The notes under the pieces: model-generated
Database searches by the model: none
Told to the model about the DNA's origin: nothing
The model's input: only the letters and a program-made list of their open reading frames with translations
DNA from: Mytilus trossulus
Taxonomy: Eukaryota; Mollusca; Bivalvia; Mytilida; Mytilidae
Assembly: GCF_036588685.1 (NCBI RefSeq)
Contig: NC_086380.1
Location: 36,532,692-36,596,691 of the forward strand
Direction: 5' to 3'
Length of the DNA stretch: 64,000 bases
Shown: positions 22,601-32,824 of the stretch, in pieces
How the letters are laid out: every line of letters starts with the position of its first letter
Numbering within the stretch: position 1 is the first letter of the stretch
Translations under genes and position numbers: made by a program

Positions 22601-25600
22601 TTGTAGGTTTGTTTATTTGTTAGCCGTCATATGACGTTGTCGTATCTATTCATTTATTTTATTTCTTATGTTTAAAGTGCCCCTTCTTTTTTTCATATAT
22701 TATTAATACGATCATATTTGTATACATAGTTTCTTATGATTATTTCATCTCTTAACATAGTATGTAGTTTTCGTTTTCGTCTTTCTTTTGTTATATTCTA
22801 TCAATATAAATTATATTTCATTAAGTATAAGTAAACTGAGGTCGTCTATAGAATAATTGATAGTGCATCTATGGAACGAGCTATATAAACACAGTCATGC
22901 ATTTACAAACTGGTGTAAGAGGTTAATAAGACACTTTCGAGTTGTGTTCTTCAGCAGAAAAATTCGTGCATTATGCGCCCCTCTATTACATGTATTAAGA
23001 CATTTACCAGATAGAGGAGACCGCCTTTAATTCTACAATTTAAATGTTCAAGCGCCGTCGTGATCGTCATTATGCAGGATAAAATAGAAATAATGTTTGT
23101 ACCAAATCACAATTCTGTTAGTATAGCACTGCTGCTTACAAATCGAAATAATTTAATTTGCCGAATAATTCATGCAATAATGAATCAAATTTTATCAACC
23201 ACTCGCTCAACATGGAAAGGAAGTGACGATGCCCCTTTATGCACAAATGACCTAATGGAACTGCAACAAACTCTTCGAGGTATATCGTCTAAGGCAATAG
23301 GAATGATTCATTGATACACAAACACAGAAAAAAGACCAAGTTGAATAAAAATGAAATATACCTCAAATTGAGAATATCTTTTGTTTTCAGTTTTACTGCA
23401 AAGACAACCTCGATGCGTATTTGGCTGAAATTAAAACAGCTCAAGAAAACAACTTTTTGATGAGTATCCTTCCAAAGCCAACAATCGATGACAGTAAGTT
23501 ATTTGTGAGTCATCGCTGTGGACTCGTTATCTTTCGTTGGAATCCAATATTCGTAGATTTCGCAGATACAAATGAATCGAGAAAAATAAAAGTTCAACGA
23601 ATTACAGATTTTCTATCAGGTTTTTTGCAGACCTTTGCAAAGCACAAAATCAAATGTCCACGAAAATAAAAGTGTTCCTCCATCTCAACAAATAAAGACT
23701 CACGAATATAAATGAATCCACAGTTCTGTATCAGATTATAATCTAGCTAGAACTGGGACACTTACATAAAGCTACGCTTCAAAACACAGACAGTTAACAA
23801 ATGTATATGCTAAGTTTCTTGATAAACTTGAATCGAAAATTATGTTTTTTGCTCTCGAAAATATCAAGAGTTTAGCGTGACATCCATTTGCACTGAGCTA
23901 GTTCACATTTTGTTTAAAGGGAAGCTAAAAGTCCGCCTCGGGGTTTGAATTTGTTTGGCTGTGTTGAAGACCATTATTTGTCGTTGCTCGGGATGTTGCC
24001 TCTTTGAAACATCACCTAATTACATTCTCAATTTTTACCATGGAATCACTACCGGAGCACCTGAGATCACCCTAGTTTTTGGTGGGGTTTGTGTTGTTTA
24101 TTCTTTAGTTTTCTATGTTTTGTCATGTGTACTGTCGTTTGTCTGTTTGTCTTTTTCATTTTTAGTCATGGCGTTGTCAGTTTGTTTGACTGTCCCTTTT
24201 GTATCTTTCGTCCCTCTTTTCAATATTTGATGATGATCGATTCGAAGAACAAAACATGATTTCCTAATAAAATCTACACTCGAAGTACAAGTATCCTATT
24301 GAATTGACCTGCGAAAAGGGATTGTTGATTATGGACATTCCGATTAGATTTTCCTCTGAGTTCAGTATTTTTGTGATTTTACTTTTTGATGTTATGTTTG
24401 TTAATGCATTTTCATTTCTTTATTGGCAATCACGTTGATGCCCTCGAGAATAACTTTTTTAATGTGCAGTGAATGTAGTTCTCTCAATTAATAACCAGTT
24501 TGAAAATAACTAACGTGGACTTTTATTTATTCTTGCATATTTTCTTTAGCTGATCTAGAGGTTTGGCTTGGTGCAAATACTTTGAACGCTAAACGACGAT
24601 ACATCTGGAAAACTAGCCTCACCGACTTGGATTTTACTGATTGGGGACCCGGAGAGCCGAATGGTCGTTCTTATGAGCATTGTATGTCAACGCACATGTA
24701 CAATGATGGGAAACTTCATTGGAATGATAGGGAATGTTTAACAAAGCACTTCTTCGTCTGTGAAAAAAGGTAATTCATTAACTTATCTCGGTGATACTGC
24801 ATGAAAGAAACATGAACATCGCAATAAAAATAAAATAATTCTCATTTATATACACTGTAACCTGTTTTTTGAGAGACCATTTAAGGGAAACAAAGAAATG
24901 TTGAATCTTAAGACAGGTGGTCTTTTGACTCAGGTGTTATCAATATAAAATGTACTACAGAGGGATCTAAAACAAAAATTTCTTACATTATAATCATGGT
25001 ACCTTTGATAACTAATTACAACGCATGATTTTGCTTAATGCATTTGGTCTTTTAAGCAGGTTTGATTGTAGAAACCAAGTAAGATAATGTTCGAATTCAT
25101 TCCTCAACTAAACACAATGTGTATAGTTTTTGTTTTATTATCATGATTAAATGCTGTTACATTACTGTCGTGGAACCTATGATGTTTGAGCGAACTCTAG
25201 CATCCTAACGGTGACATATTATGTATGTGTCTGTTAGAAGTCAGAAGACTATTTTACACTGTTTTCGTGGATTGATGTCTGTCATATTTGTTGGTCATTT
25301 ATGGTTTTGTAATAAATCATTTCGTTGGTTTATCCATTTAAATTTTACATTTTGTCATACAGGAACCTTTTATAACTGACTATTGAGTTTAAATTTGTAA
25401 ACTGTTGAAGTCTAATTGTTTCCTATAGTATTTTAAACCAAATTCATCTGGAATTTGCCAGATACTAGTAGTTGTCTCATTGGCAATTTTACAACATCGT
25501 GATATTTATTTAAAGTCTTTTAATCTTAAACCACAATTCTAGTAAATAATTTAAAAACAACATTTATTGATTCAATAGATCAACTTCAGAACTAGCTACA

Positions 25601-26180
25601 TTACCGAATTAAGAAAACGTCGGCCATATATCGATTTTTAAATAGTGTCTGCTACATGTGCACGGCAAAACTAGGAAATGTCAACAAATGAGAGCAAAAA
25701 CATGTTCTCATATAAGAAAGATTATTATGCGCTGGAGGAGGGAACTACACTCAAGATTGGGCTGCGACTGTTTATGAAGTTTAAAGTTCTTAATATTTTT
25801 TTGAAACTCAAGCCATAATAGTGTCAATTAAAACCCATTAAAATACTTGAGTTAAATATTTTAGTACAATGTGCTTAAATATGTCTCCTGAAAAGACTTA
25901 ACAATAGGAAGCATATTACACAGCAAACCTTATAAAAGTTGGGAATGAGACCAGATGTAGAGTCAAACGTATAGATCGAAAACTAACAATGACATGGCTT
26001 AAAAAGCACATCAGCTAAATAAAAGTAAGATACACAACAAACTATTTTGAGGAAAACGAACAAGACAACTTACAGTGTATAGAACTCAGAGTCAAGGTTA
26101 ACATGTGTAAACAAATGTATTACTCATATATGTATTTCATGTATATTTTCAGTGCTGGACCTTCAGGATGCGGAGAATAG
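19607..26180 (+). CDS. Kringle-CTLD lectin gene B (secreted, complete, 254 aa)
   Basis: A complete seven-coding-exon gene: 19607-19673, 20334-20573, 21467-21484, 22462-22550, 23391-23493, 24550-24769 and 26153-26180 (TAG). Total coding length is 765 nt and all junctions are GT-AG with compatible phases. Residues 1-22 form a hydrophobic signal peptide (MMAFSTLFCEILVLGILAV). One kringle with six Cys follows (NYCRNPDSD, GPWCYT, EWETC, PFC). Then come the linker EGASTP and a CTLD with CY, YC, EPN, YEHC, WND and VC, ending AGPSGCGE. The kringle keeps Asp-Ser-Asp and the two ring aromatics expected at a lysine site. The CTLD keeps mannose-type Ca2+ ligands. It is probably secreted and binds sugars and perhaps lysine termini; an immune role is inferred. 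It sits between paralogs A and C, all on the plus strand. Confidence 0.92.
19965..20115 (+). repeat. Dispersed repeat fragment in gene B intron
   Basis: Contains ACTCCGAGGAAAATTGAAA and CACACCAAACGAATG. It is related to 11535, 13940 and 49080. Confidence 0.55.
20334..20573 (+). CDS. Gene B kringle exon
   Basis: A single 240-nt exon, phase 1 on both sides, encoding one whole kringle. Six cysteines sit at KEC, LKC, NYC, PWC, ETC and PFC. The hallmarks YCRNPD and GPWCYT are exact. Two N-glycosylation sequons (NST and NMT) are visible. The acceptor could be at 20334 or six bases later at 20340; both keep phase. Donor GTATGT. Confidence 0.92.
21467..21484 (+). CDS. Gene B linker micro-exon
   Basis: An 18-nt exon encoding EGASTP, phase 1-1, with the same splice sites as in gene A. 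Confidence 0.75.
22462..22550 (+). CDS. Gene B CTLD exon 1
   Basis: 89 nt, identical to gene A exon 1653-1741. It encodes HGWQKFEDSCY and NWYGAK. Acceptor CATCAG, donor GTATAG. Confidence 0.87.
23391..23493 (+). CDS. Gene B CTLD exon 2
   Basis: 103 nt. It encodes FYCKDN and AYLAEIKTAQENNFL. It differs from gene A by Phe to Tyr and Gly to Gln, plus two silent changes. Confidence 0.88.
23915..24235 (+). repeat. Retroelement 3'-UTR-like fragment in gene B intron
   Basis: Same fragment as 3108-3420 in duplicon A, so it was present before the duplication. Confidence 0.62.
24550..24769 (+). CDS. Gene B CTLD exon 3
   Basis: 220 nt with VWLGA, GEPN, YEHC, HWND and FFVCEK. Relative to gene A it has five amino-acid replacements, four of them between the third cysteine and the final cysteine, next to the calcium site. 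Confidence 0.9.
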
Positions 26181-26217
26181 GATCCAATACTGCTGACATG
26201 TCTTTATCAAAAATAAA
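26153..26217 (+). CDS. Gene B terminal exon with poly(A) signal
   Basis: Coding part 26153-26180 ends AGPSGCGE and TAG. The short 3' UTR carries a canonical AATAAA at 26212-26217. Confidence 0.8.
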
Positions 26218-27739
26218 GTTATTAAAACTTATTTCAACATTTATTTACTTATCACTGCGCCTCCGTAAACCAGACTGAATATTTTCTCGGAGATAGCTGC
26301 CAATAATAAAAAGAGAGGGAAGATACAATGGTATAACTCTAACTCTTTAAATCCTATATTACCAAGGCTACAACTGTGTCTTGTCGACAATCATTCAAAA
26401 TCATTTTATTTTTTAAATTAAAGACATAACTGACAACAGCGGGCCCAACACTTGTACCATAAATACAATCATTCCTAAAAGAATGGTGTCTATTAGTATA
26501 GCCATAGCCGTATTCGTACCGACCTTTAAATGTTTTCAATTATTTCATTATTGCCTTCTCCTTCTGTTTTCATTTGAGTGTCACTGTACGTAGCGTCTTT
26601 CTGTTTACAGCATGCGACTTTTAATCCACATAATAAATTTTATATCGATGGGGATAAATGCATTAATCTAAATTTATAAACTGATTTAACAACTAAGTCA
26701 AAGTACCTTTGTATATTGTGATCAGTGTAGCACATTTTTGTTATTCCTTCTGCGTAATTTTATCGCATGCTTTTGTGGCATTTTGCATTTGGAATTTGCC
26801 AGATAGTTGTCTTATTGGCATTTATGAAACATCATATACTAGTAATTTATTTATTTAGAGTATTTGAAGTTTAAACCAAAATTTTAGATAATAATTTAAA
26901 AAACATCTTTGATTTATATAATAGATCAACTTAATTAAAACATTATGGAAAAGTCGGGCATATATCGATAGTACGGACTTCAACAATCAGCAAAGCCAAT
27001 ACCGCATGCGCATAGTCAGCAGTCTGTCTCATGAAAAGACATAAAACATGTAAAATAGGAAGCATATAACACAGCATTTGATGATGACCTTTGTTTTATT
27101 GCAAATCAAACATCAAATATATTGTAGATATACTATTAGTCATACTAAACATGCAGTTGCAAAATTGCCTTTTATGTTAATTGTCTTAATATTCGTGGCG
27201 AAATAAAATAGCACTTTGTTTATTTTGTATTCCCGAAAAGTTGTCTTCTGTTCTTGTTATAACCACTGCGGGATTCAAACACATGCCTCTGTAACATTTT
27301 TGCATACTCTTCTGCACTGTCTCTAACGCCACTCGCGGACAACATCAAATGTAACTGTCATAAGACGCGTACGGTCAACATCTTTCCTTATCAATTTTAT
27401 TCAAGCTTGTAACACAGTGCACGATGAATTATGAACCAAAAATTAAGCCCTTTGAATATCTAGTGTTAACCAATAGATATAGTCAATATAAGGTATATAA
27501 GCAGAAAACATTTATAAGTAAACGAAAGCACTTGATAATGTAATAAAGACATAATGCGGCATTTATAAGATATAAGACTGTTTGGAGGTCATCAAAATGT
27601 ACATGAAACAGACTATGGCAGTGACAAGAGTTGATAGTACTGAGATGGGGTATTTGCAGATAAATGACTGTGCTGACTCTGTCACTACACACAGTTTTTA
27701 AAAGAATCTGTGCCAACAAGATAGAACAAGGGATAAATA

Positions 27740-27835
27740 AACTCATTGTAGATACCAGGATTGAAATGTAGTTGTTGCGCTAGGCGCGCGTTTCGTATAC
27801 AAAAGACCCATCAGTTGCGCTAGAATAAAAAAAAA
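27740..27835 (-). repeat. GACGAAACGCGCG-type core repeat, duplicon B copy
   Basis: Counterpart of 8635-8740, with GGCGCGCGTTTCGTATAC followed by AAAAGACCCATCAGT. Confidence 0.6.
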
Positions 27836-28175
27836 GGTAAACACACATCATAGACATAACTTACGGTGTATTTTGATTTGGCTTCTACATGACAAACTAC
27901 AGTCACAGATGTGCTTAACTCCAGTCTTATTTTACGTAAATATGCAGCACACCCATCAGACCTCCAGGAAAAGTTAAGAAAGTAATATTAACTTTATCCG
28001 AGAAAAAAAAATAACCTCAATACACTGAAAAAAACCTACTTCAAACTGTTGAAATTATACATATCCAAGAAGTACACGTACCATGTCATATTATATATTA
28101 ACTTAGATATAATGTGCTTTTTTATTTAAATTTGATGTAAACTTATATAAAGTGCAAATTATTACAAGTGAATAA

Positions 28176-28800
28176 TGTTCAAAATATACAACAACTTTTA
28201 GAAATAAAGAAGCTTGAGGAAACAAATAATTAAGACAAAAAAATAACATTTTTTTATGACAAGTTTTATTTATTACACTTAGTCTATTAGTTGTTACTTG
28301 ATGATATAGTACAAAAATCAACCAAAATTAATCAATTCCTTTTGGTTCCAGGTGGCTTTTCATATATCTATATAATACAAAAATCTCAAATTATCTCCCT
28401 TTGGTGATGCATTAAAATTTCTTAAATATCTTTTTTTAACTCATCGGTGCCCTCTATTTTTTAATATTTTTTTTCAAATAAGCTGTACGTATTAAACAAG
28501 AAAAATATTAAATATAAGTTTTTTCTGTTAATAAGTTCACTTTTTATTTCGAAATAACATTTTTGTCTCCTATTAGTTCAACAGAAAAAAGAACTGTAAC
28601 ATAAATGCATGCTTCTTTCGAAGGCAGAGTGTGAGCTTAAATTAACGGTGTCCCTATATTTTATATGTATGTCAATCAACACAAATTTGTTTACACGAAA
28701 TGGTCCTCATGTTATGGGTATTAAACTAGTGAGGCTTTGAACTGTGAACTGTTTTTATAAACAATATTAAGTAGTCATTAAAATAATTTAGTTCAAACAA
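28176..28800. other. Intergenic, no gene seen
   Basis: AT-rich unique sequence between duplicon B and a transposase relic. No exon or repeat is supported. Confidence 0.45.
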
Positions 28801-28802
28801 GA

Positions 28803-29805
28803 ATGGAGACCTTTGTACCCCTAAAAAGAGAAAAAAAAAGATCTGATAACAACCTAAATAAACCGTCGCCGAAAGGCTCGCTGAGAACTTACATTGAAAT
28901 TAAAGTACGATCTTATAACGGAATAAAAAGGGGAAAAAACCTAAGCCAACGTAAAAAGATCTATAATACAGTTTGGAATTGGCAAAACAACTGTTTCAGA
29001 CATTTTAAAGGAAAGTGATGAATACAAAATGATTGACGAGGACAACACACCATTTGCAAGAAAACGACATGATACTGGAAGTAAATACGGAGAGCTAAAT
29101 GACTTTTAAATTTTCTGGTGAAAGTGCCGATGTCGATCAAAGTGTAATGGATTATTTCAAATCTAACTGGAAAATATTTCGGAAATTACACACCTGAAAA
29201 TGTGTTTAACGCAGATTAAAACGGGTTTGTTATTACATGCATTACCGGAAAAAACACTTGGCCAAAAAGGGGTAGCATGCAAAGATGGAAAATAAGTTAC
29301 GGAAAGAATTAGAGTGATGCTAGCACGCAGAAGGACAGGAGAAAAGTTACCGCCGTTGGTGATTGGCAAGACAAACACCCCAGATGTTTTAAAAATATTA
29401 ACGTTAACAATGTGTTTATCATTTGACAATCCAGTTAAAAAGCGTGGATGACCACTTACATTTTTACCGAATGGATATAGCAGATTATAAAGACAATGAA
29501 ATCTAACAAGAGGAATATATTATTGTTTCTTGACAAAACAACTTTGCATCTCATTCAGTTACACTTAATAATGTCATGATTAAAATTTCCCTACTGACTA
29601 TTACGTCTGAACTGCAGCCACTAATTCTTGTGATTATTCCTGCATGTAAAGCCAAGAACAGGAATCATATAATAAAACATGCCATTACAAAGATCGACAA
29701 TTGTACTGATAACACTTCTTTGACAACATAAATCAATGTTCGTGATGCTGTTCATTGGATTCATCAATCTTGGAGTGATACTAAAGAATCAACAATCGCA
29801 TTATA
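28803..29805 (+). pseudogene. Tigger/pogo-type DDE transposase relic
   Basis: Broken frames on the plus strand carry, in order, GKYFGNYTPENVFNADQNGF, GEKLPPLVIGKTNTP, KAWMTTYIFTEW, LLFLDKTTLHLI and NVRDAVHWIHQSW with TKESTIA. NADQ-G-F holds the first catalytic Asp and LLFLD the second, as in the DDE_1 (Tigger/pogo/jerky) family. N-terminal DNA-binding sequence may be the frame at 28803-29018 (METFVPLKREKK). Multiple frameshifts and stops make it inactive. Terminal inverted repeats were not identified. Confidence 0.7.
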
Positions 29806-29849
29806 AGGCCGTTAGTTTGAATGTGTCTTTTCGATGCCTTTTACAACGG

Positions 29850-29995
29850 ACTATGATTTTTAGGCTTTGTTCATTGTAGAAGGCCGTACGTTGACCTATA
29901 GTTGTTTAGTTCTGTTATAATGTTTTTTGTGTAGAGAGTTGTCTTTTTGGCATCATACAACACCATCTTTTCTATAATGAATTATTACCTTATAT
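29850..29995 (+). repeat. Retroelement 3'-end fragment
   Basis: Contains GTAGAAGGCCGTACGTTGAC and GTAGAGAGTTGTCTTTTTGG, the same blocks as 17240-17370. Confidence 0.55.
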
Positions 29996-30254
29996 TATCA
30001 CTGCGAATTAGGTATATTGCTATCTATTTTTTTCTTTCAGAATACATATGTGAACTTATTGATGAGTTGGTCAATGCTGTGTCAATGAAATCTATAATTC
30101 TGTGTATTTTGTAGGAAAGAAATACGTATTTCCGTTTATCCATATGACAGCTACAGATGCACGTAGAAAAGTTCTCGCTCATTTGGGTAGTGCATATTTT
30201 GCTAAGAGTAATTTTAAAGTAATTTCATACATAAAAGAAAAACTTTCAGAACGA

Positions 30255-30370
30255 ATATTCAATAAAATTGAGAATGGAAATGGGGAATGTGTCAAAGAGA
30301 CAACAACCCGACCAAATAAAAAACAACAACAGAAGGTCACCAACAGGTCTTCAATGTAGCGAGAAATTAC
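30255..30370 (-). repeat. Retroelement 3' end, antisense
   Basis: Reverse complement of the 3' end of the 5976-7342 insert: AAAATTGAGAATGGAAATGG, AACAACCCGACCA and AGGTCACCAACAGGTCTTCA. The open frames here (30102-30421) are translations of this fragment. Confidence 0.65.
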
Positions 30371-30629
30371 CGCAATCAATACATGTATGAATAAACCAAA
30401 CACGATAATATTAACCAACACAATGAACAGTATATCACGTTAACAATTTTCATATCTTTATATCATGTATATAATATGGCATTGCAATCTGATTAAAATA
30501 CATCAGTAAAAGACTTTCGTGGATCTACCCCTTAACATTAAGATCAACAAAGATTAACATGTTGATGTATTGTTATAGTTTGTCCCGATTACGATAACTG
30601 CATGAACTATCCCATGTTTGAACTATTAC

Positions 30630-30783
30630 ATAGGCGGATCCAGGGGTGGGGCCTGGAGGTCTGGCCCCCCTTTGGTGGGAAAAATTTGATTAATTATATA
30701 GGGAATCACTGAAGCATGACTGGAGCGGGCCCCTCTTAGGTCAGTCAAAGGGCCCCCCTTATGAAAAGTTCTGGATCCGCAAC
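30630..30783. repeat. Palindromic element with GGATCCAG ends
   Basis: Ends GCGGATCCAGG and CTGGATCCGC form an inverted repeat around a G/C-rich arm (GGCCCCCCTT and mirror). It is a MITE-like foldback element; no duplication of the target is clear. Confidence 0.55.
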
Positions 30784-31350
30784 TGTATTTGGTCATATTA
30801 ACCGTGTGTCAGCATAATTTTTCTATTATGAAATAACTAATAAATGTCATTACATCTGGGGATTTTTGGGTGGCCAAATTCATTTAAGAAATGAATGTTA
30901 ATTTTATTTCTGTTTAAGGATAAATAGCTTAAAGAAATTGAACGTTGAATCATTGTATGAAGTGCATGATATTACTAAACTTTTAGATAATACTATTAAA
31001 ATTATACTATTTATCCACCGGAAGGAAAACTGTACTAGTTAGATAACTATACATTTATTTTGTTTTGGTAACCTGTTAGGATAGTGAAAGTATGATTATA
31101 TCTCAAATTTACTGTTGCTGTACATGTTTATTTATAATTTGACAGAAATTTTTAAATGTAATGTCATTTACAGAATGTGTAGAGACTATAAAAGCAATTG
31201 TAATTTCAGAATCTTGCAATTGAACATTTACTTGGTACACTTAGTTATACGATTTTATCAATATGTAATATAATATTTAATTATATTAAGATAATTATTG
31301 TATTATAGTTTGTTTGTTTTTTTGGTGAAAGGATAAGAACTATTGTGACA

Positions 31351-31483
31351 AATATCACGCCACCACGTTTATCACAATTACAATTGATTGCTAACCTTTT
31401 CAAACAGTGCTGATTCGATACGCAGAACATATATCAAACATCCCCACTAATGGTATTTTCAAACAGCAACAAAGCTTTCAGAG
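31351..31483 (+). promoter_or_regulatory. Gene C core promoter and non-coding first exon
   Basis: 31351-31437 repeats the gene B promoter block (CACCACGTTTATCACAATTA, CAATTGATTGCTAACCTTTT) and ends in a TATA-like CATATATCAAA. A leader ending TTTCAGAG precedes donor GTAAGC at 31484. A 1.26-kb intron follows. Confidence 0.6.
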
Positions 31484-32745
31484 GTAAGCACAGACTACTG
31501 ATTTTTTTACTCTCCAAATGCATAGTGTTTTATTTTTTATTTTATAAATTACATCTGAGAGCTAATTATACAGTATTAATTTTCTACTCTCCAAAAACAT
31601 AGTGTTTTATTTTTATTTTATAAATTACATTGGAGAAGTATGTATACAGTACTGTTTTTCTTCCCTCCGTTTTATAATCTTTCTCATTTCTTCATTAATC
31701 CGGTTTAATCAATAAGCTTATTACAATGAATTTGGTTATGAATATTATGTAGCCTTTTTATCGAAAAATATTCAAAAGAACTATAAGTAATGAATTTTCG
31801 GTTAGATCGACACCTTATTAGTTGGAGTTTTCCGATCTTCGAACCATGATTTAAAAAGATTAACTTATATTTGCGCTTATAGGTTGCATTTTGTAAATAC
31901 AGCAATGTTGTTTATTTAACGCATCAATGTAAATATAACGGAATTTGATGAGACTGTCATAAAAGTGAGAGGGTTAGCGCTATAGAACCCGGTTTAATCC
32001 ACCATTTTCTACATTTGAAAATGCCTGTACCAAGTCAGGAATATGACAGTTCTTGTCCATTCGTTTTGATGCGTTTTGTTATTTGATTTTGCCATGTGAT
32101 TATGGATTTTCCGAATTGATTTTCTTCTAAGTTTAGTATTTTTGTGATTTTAATTTTATTTTTTTGTAAATACAGCAGTTTCACAAACTATGCCTTTAAT
32201 AATACCAATAGATAAATTCATTTAATAACGTACTGGTTCCCAGATATATAAAATATATGTTTAAACTCGTACAGATATAACTTGGAAATATATCCAGCAT
32301 AAATTAAAACATATAGCGACTGCATTGAATTCAACGAGAAAACAAAAGTGAAGGTAGGGGTAGTAAAAATTTGTTAATACAACTTTAAACTCTTATAAAA
32401 CCGGGGCTCATAAATGTTGAAAATATGCCGCAAAGCCTATTATTTTGACCTTTGAATAATAAGTAGTGAAAATGTGATTTAATTTCCATTCAAGGATGTA
32501 ATTTGTTTTCGAAACTTCACAGTAAGAGTGGTACAGTTTAAACCGTAAAATGAGTTCCTGTAAGAAATTACATTGTAAATATTACCAGAAATGCAACCTA
32601 TATTGCGTGAAGACAGAGATAATATTCAAATCGATAAATATGAAATATTTTTTTCACTATAAAGTCAATGATTCGATTTCAATCAGTCTGCTCCCTGATT
32701 GATGCAGATTTTAAAATAATGACAAACTATTTCGCTGTTTTGTAG
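31484..32745. other. Gene C first intron
   Basis: Non-coding. It holds a direct duplication of CATAGTGTTTTATTTTTTATTTTATAAATTACAT-like text (about 31518-31550 and 31600-31630). A dispersed mussel repeat in reverse orientation lies at 31975-32180 (TGCCTGTACCAAGTCAGGA). Confidence 0.5.
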
Positions 32746-32748
32746 AAC

Positions 32749-32824
32749 ATGATGTCTTTTTTGACAAGATATACACTCTTCTGTGAAATATGGTTTCTTA
32801 GTGTTTTGACTTTAAATGTAGTAG
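32749..32824 (+). CDS. Gene C signal-peptide exon
   Basis: A double ATG just after a TTTTGTAG acceptor, a hydrophobic core (FLSVLTLNVV), donor GTATGA and phase 1. It is homologous to 19607-19673. Confidence 0.83.

Larger units (their letters stand above)
20807..28175. repeat. Duplicon B (segmental duplication, right copy)
   Basis: Collinear with 1-9070. Its left limit cannot be set because the A copy is cut by the window edge; its right limit is near 28175. Relative to A it lacks the 1.36-kb retroelement, the 193-bp MITE and a roughly 320-bp stretch matching 7371-7690. Confidence 0.92.
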
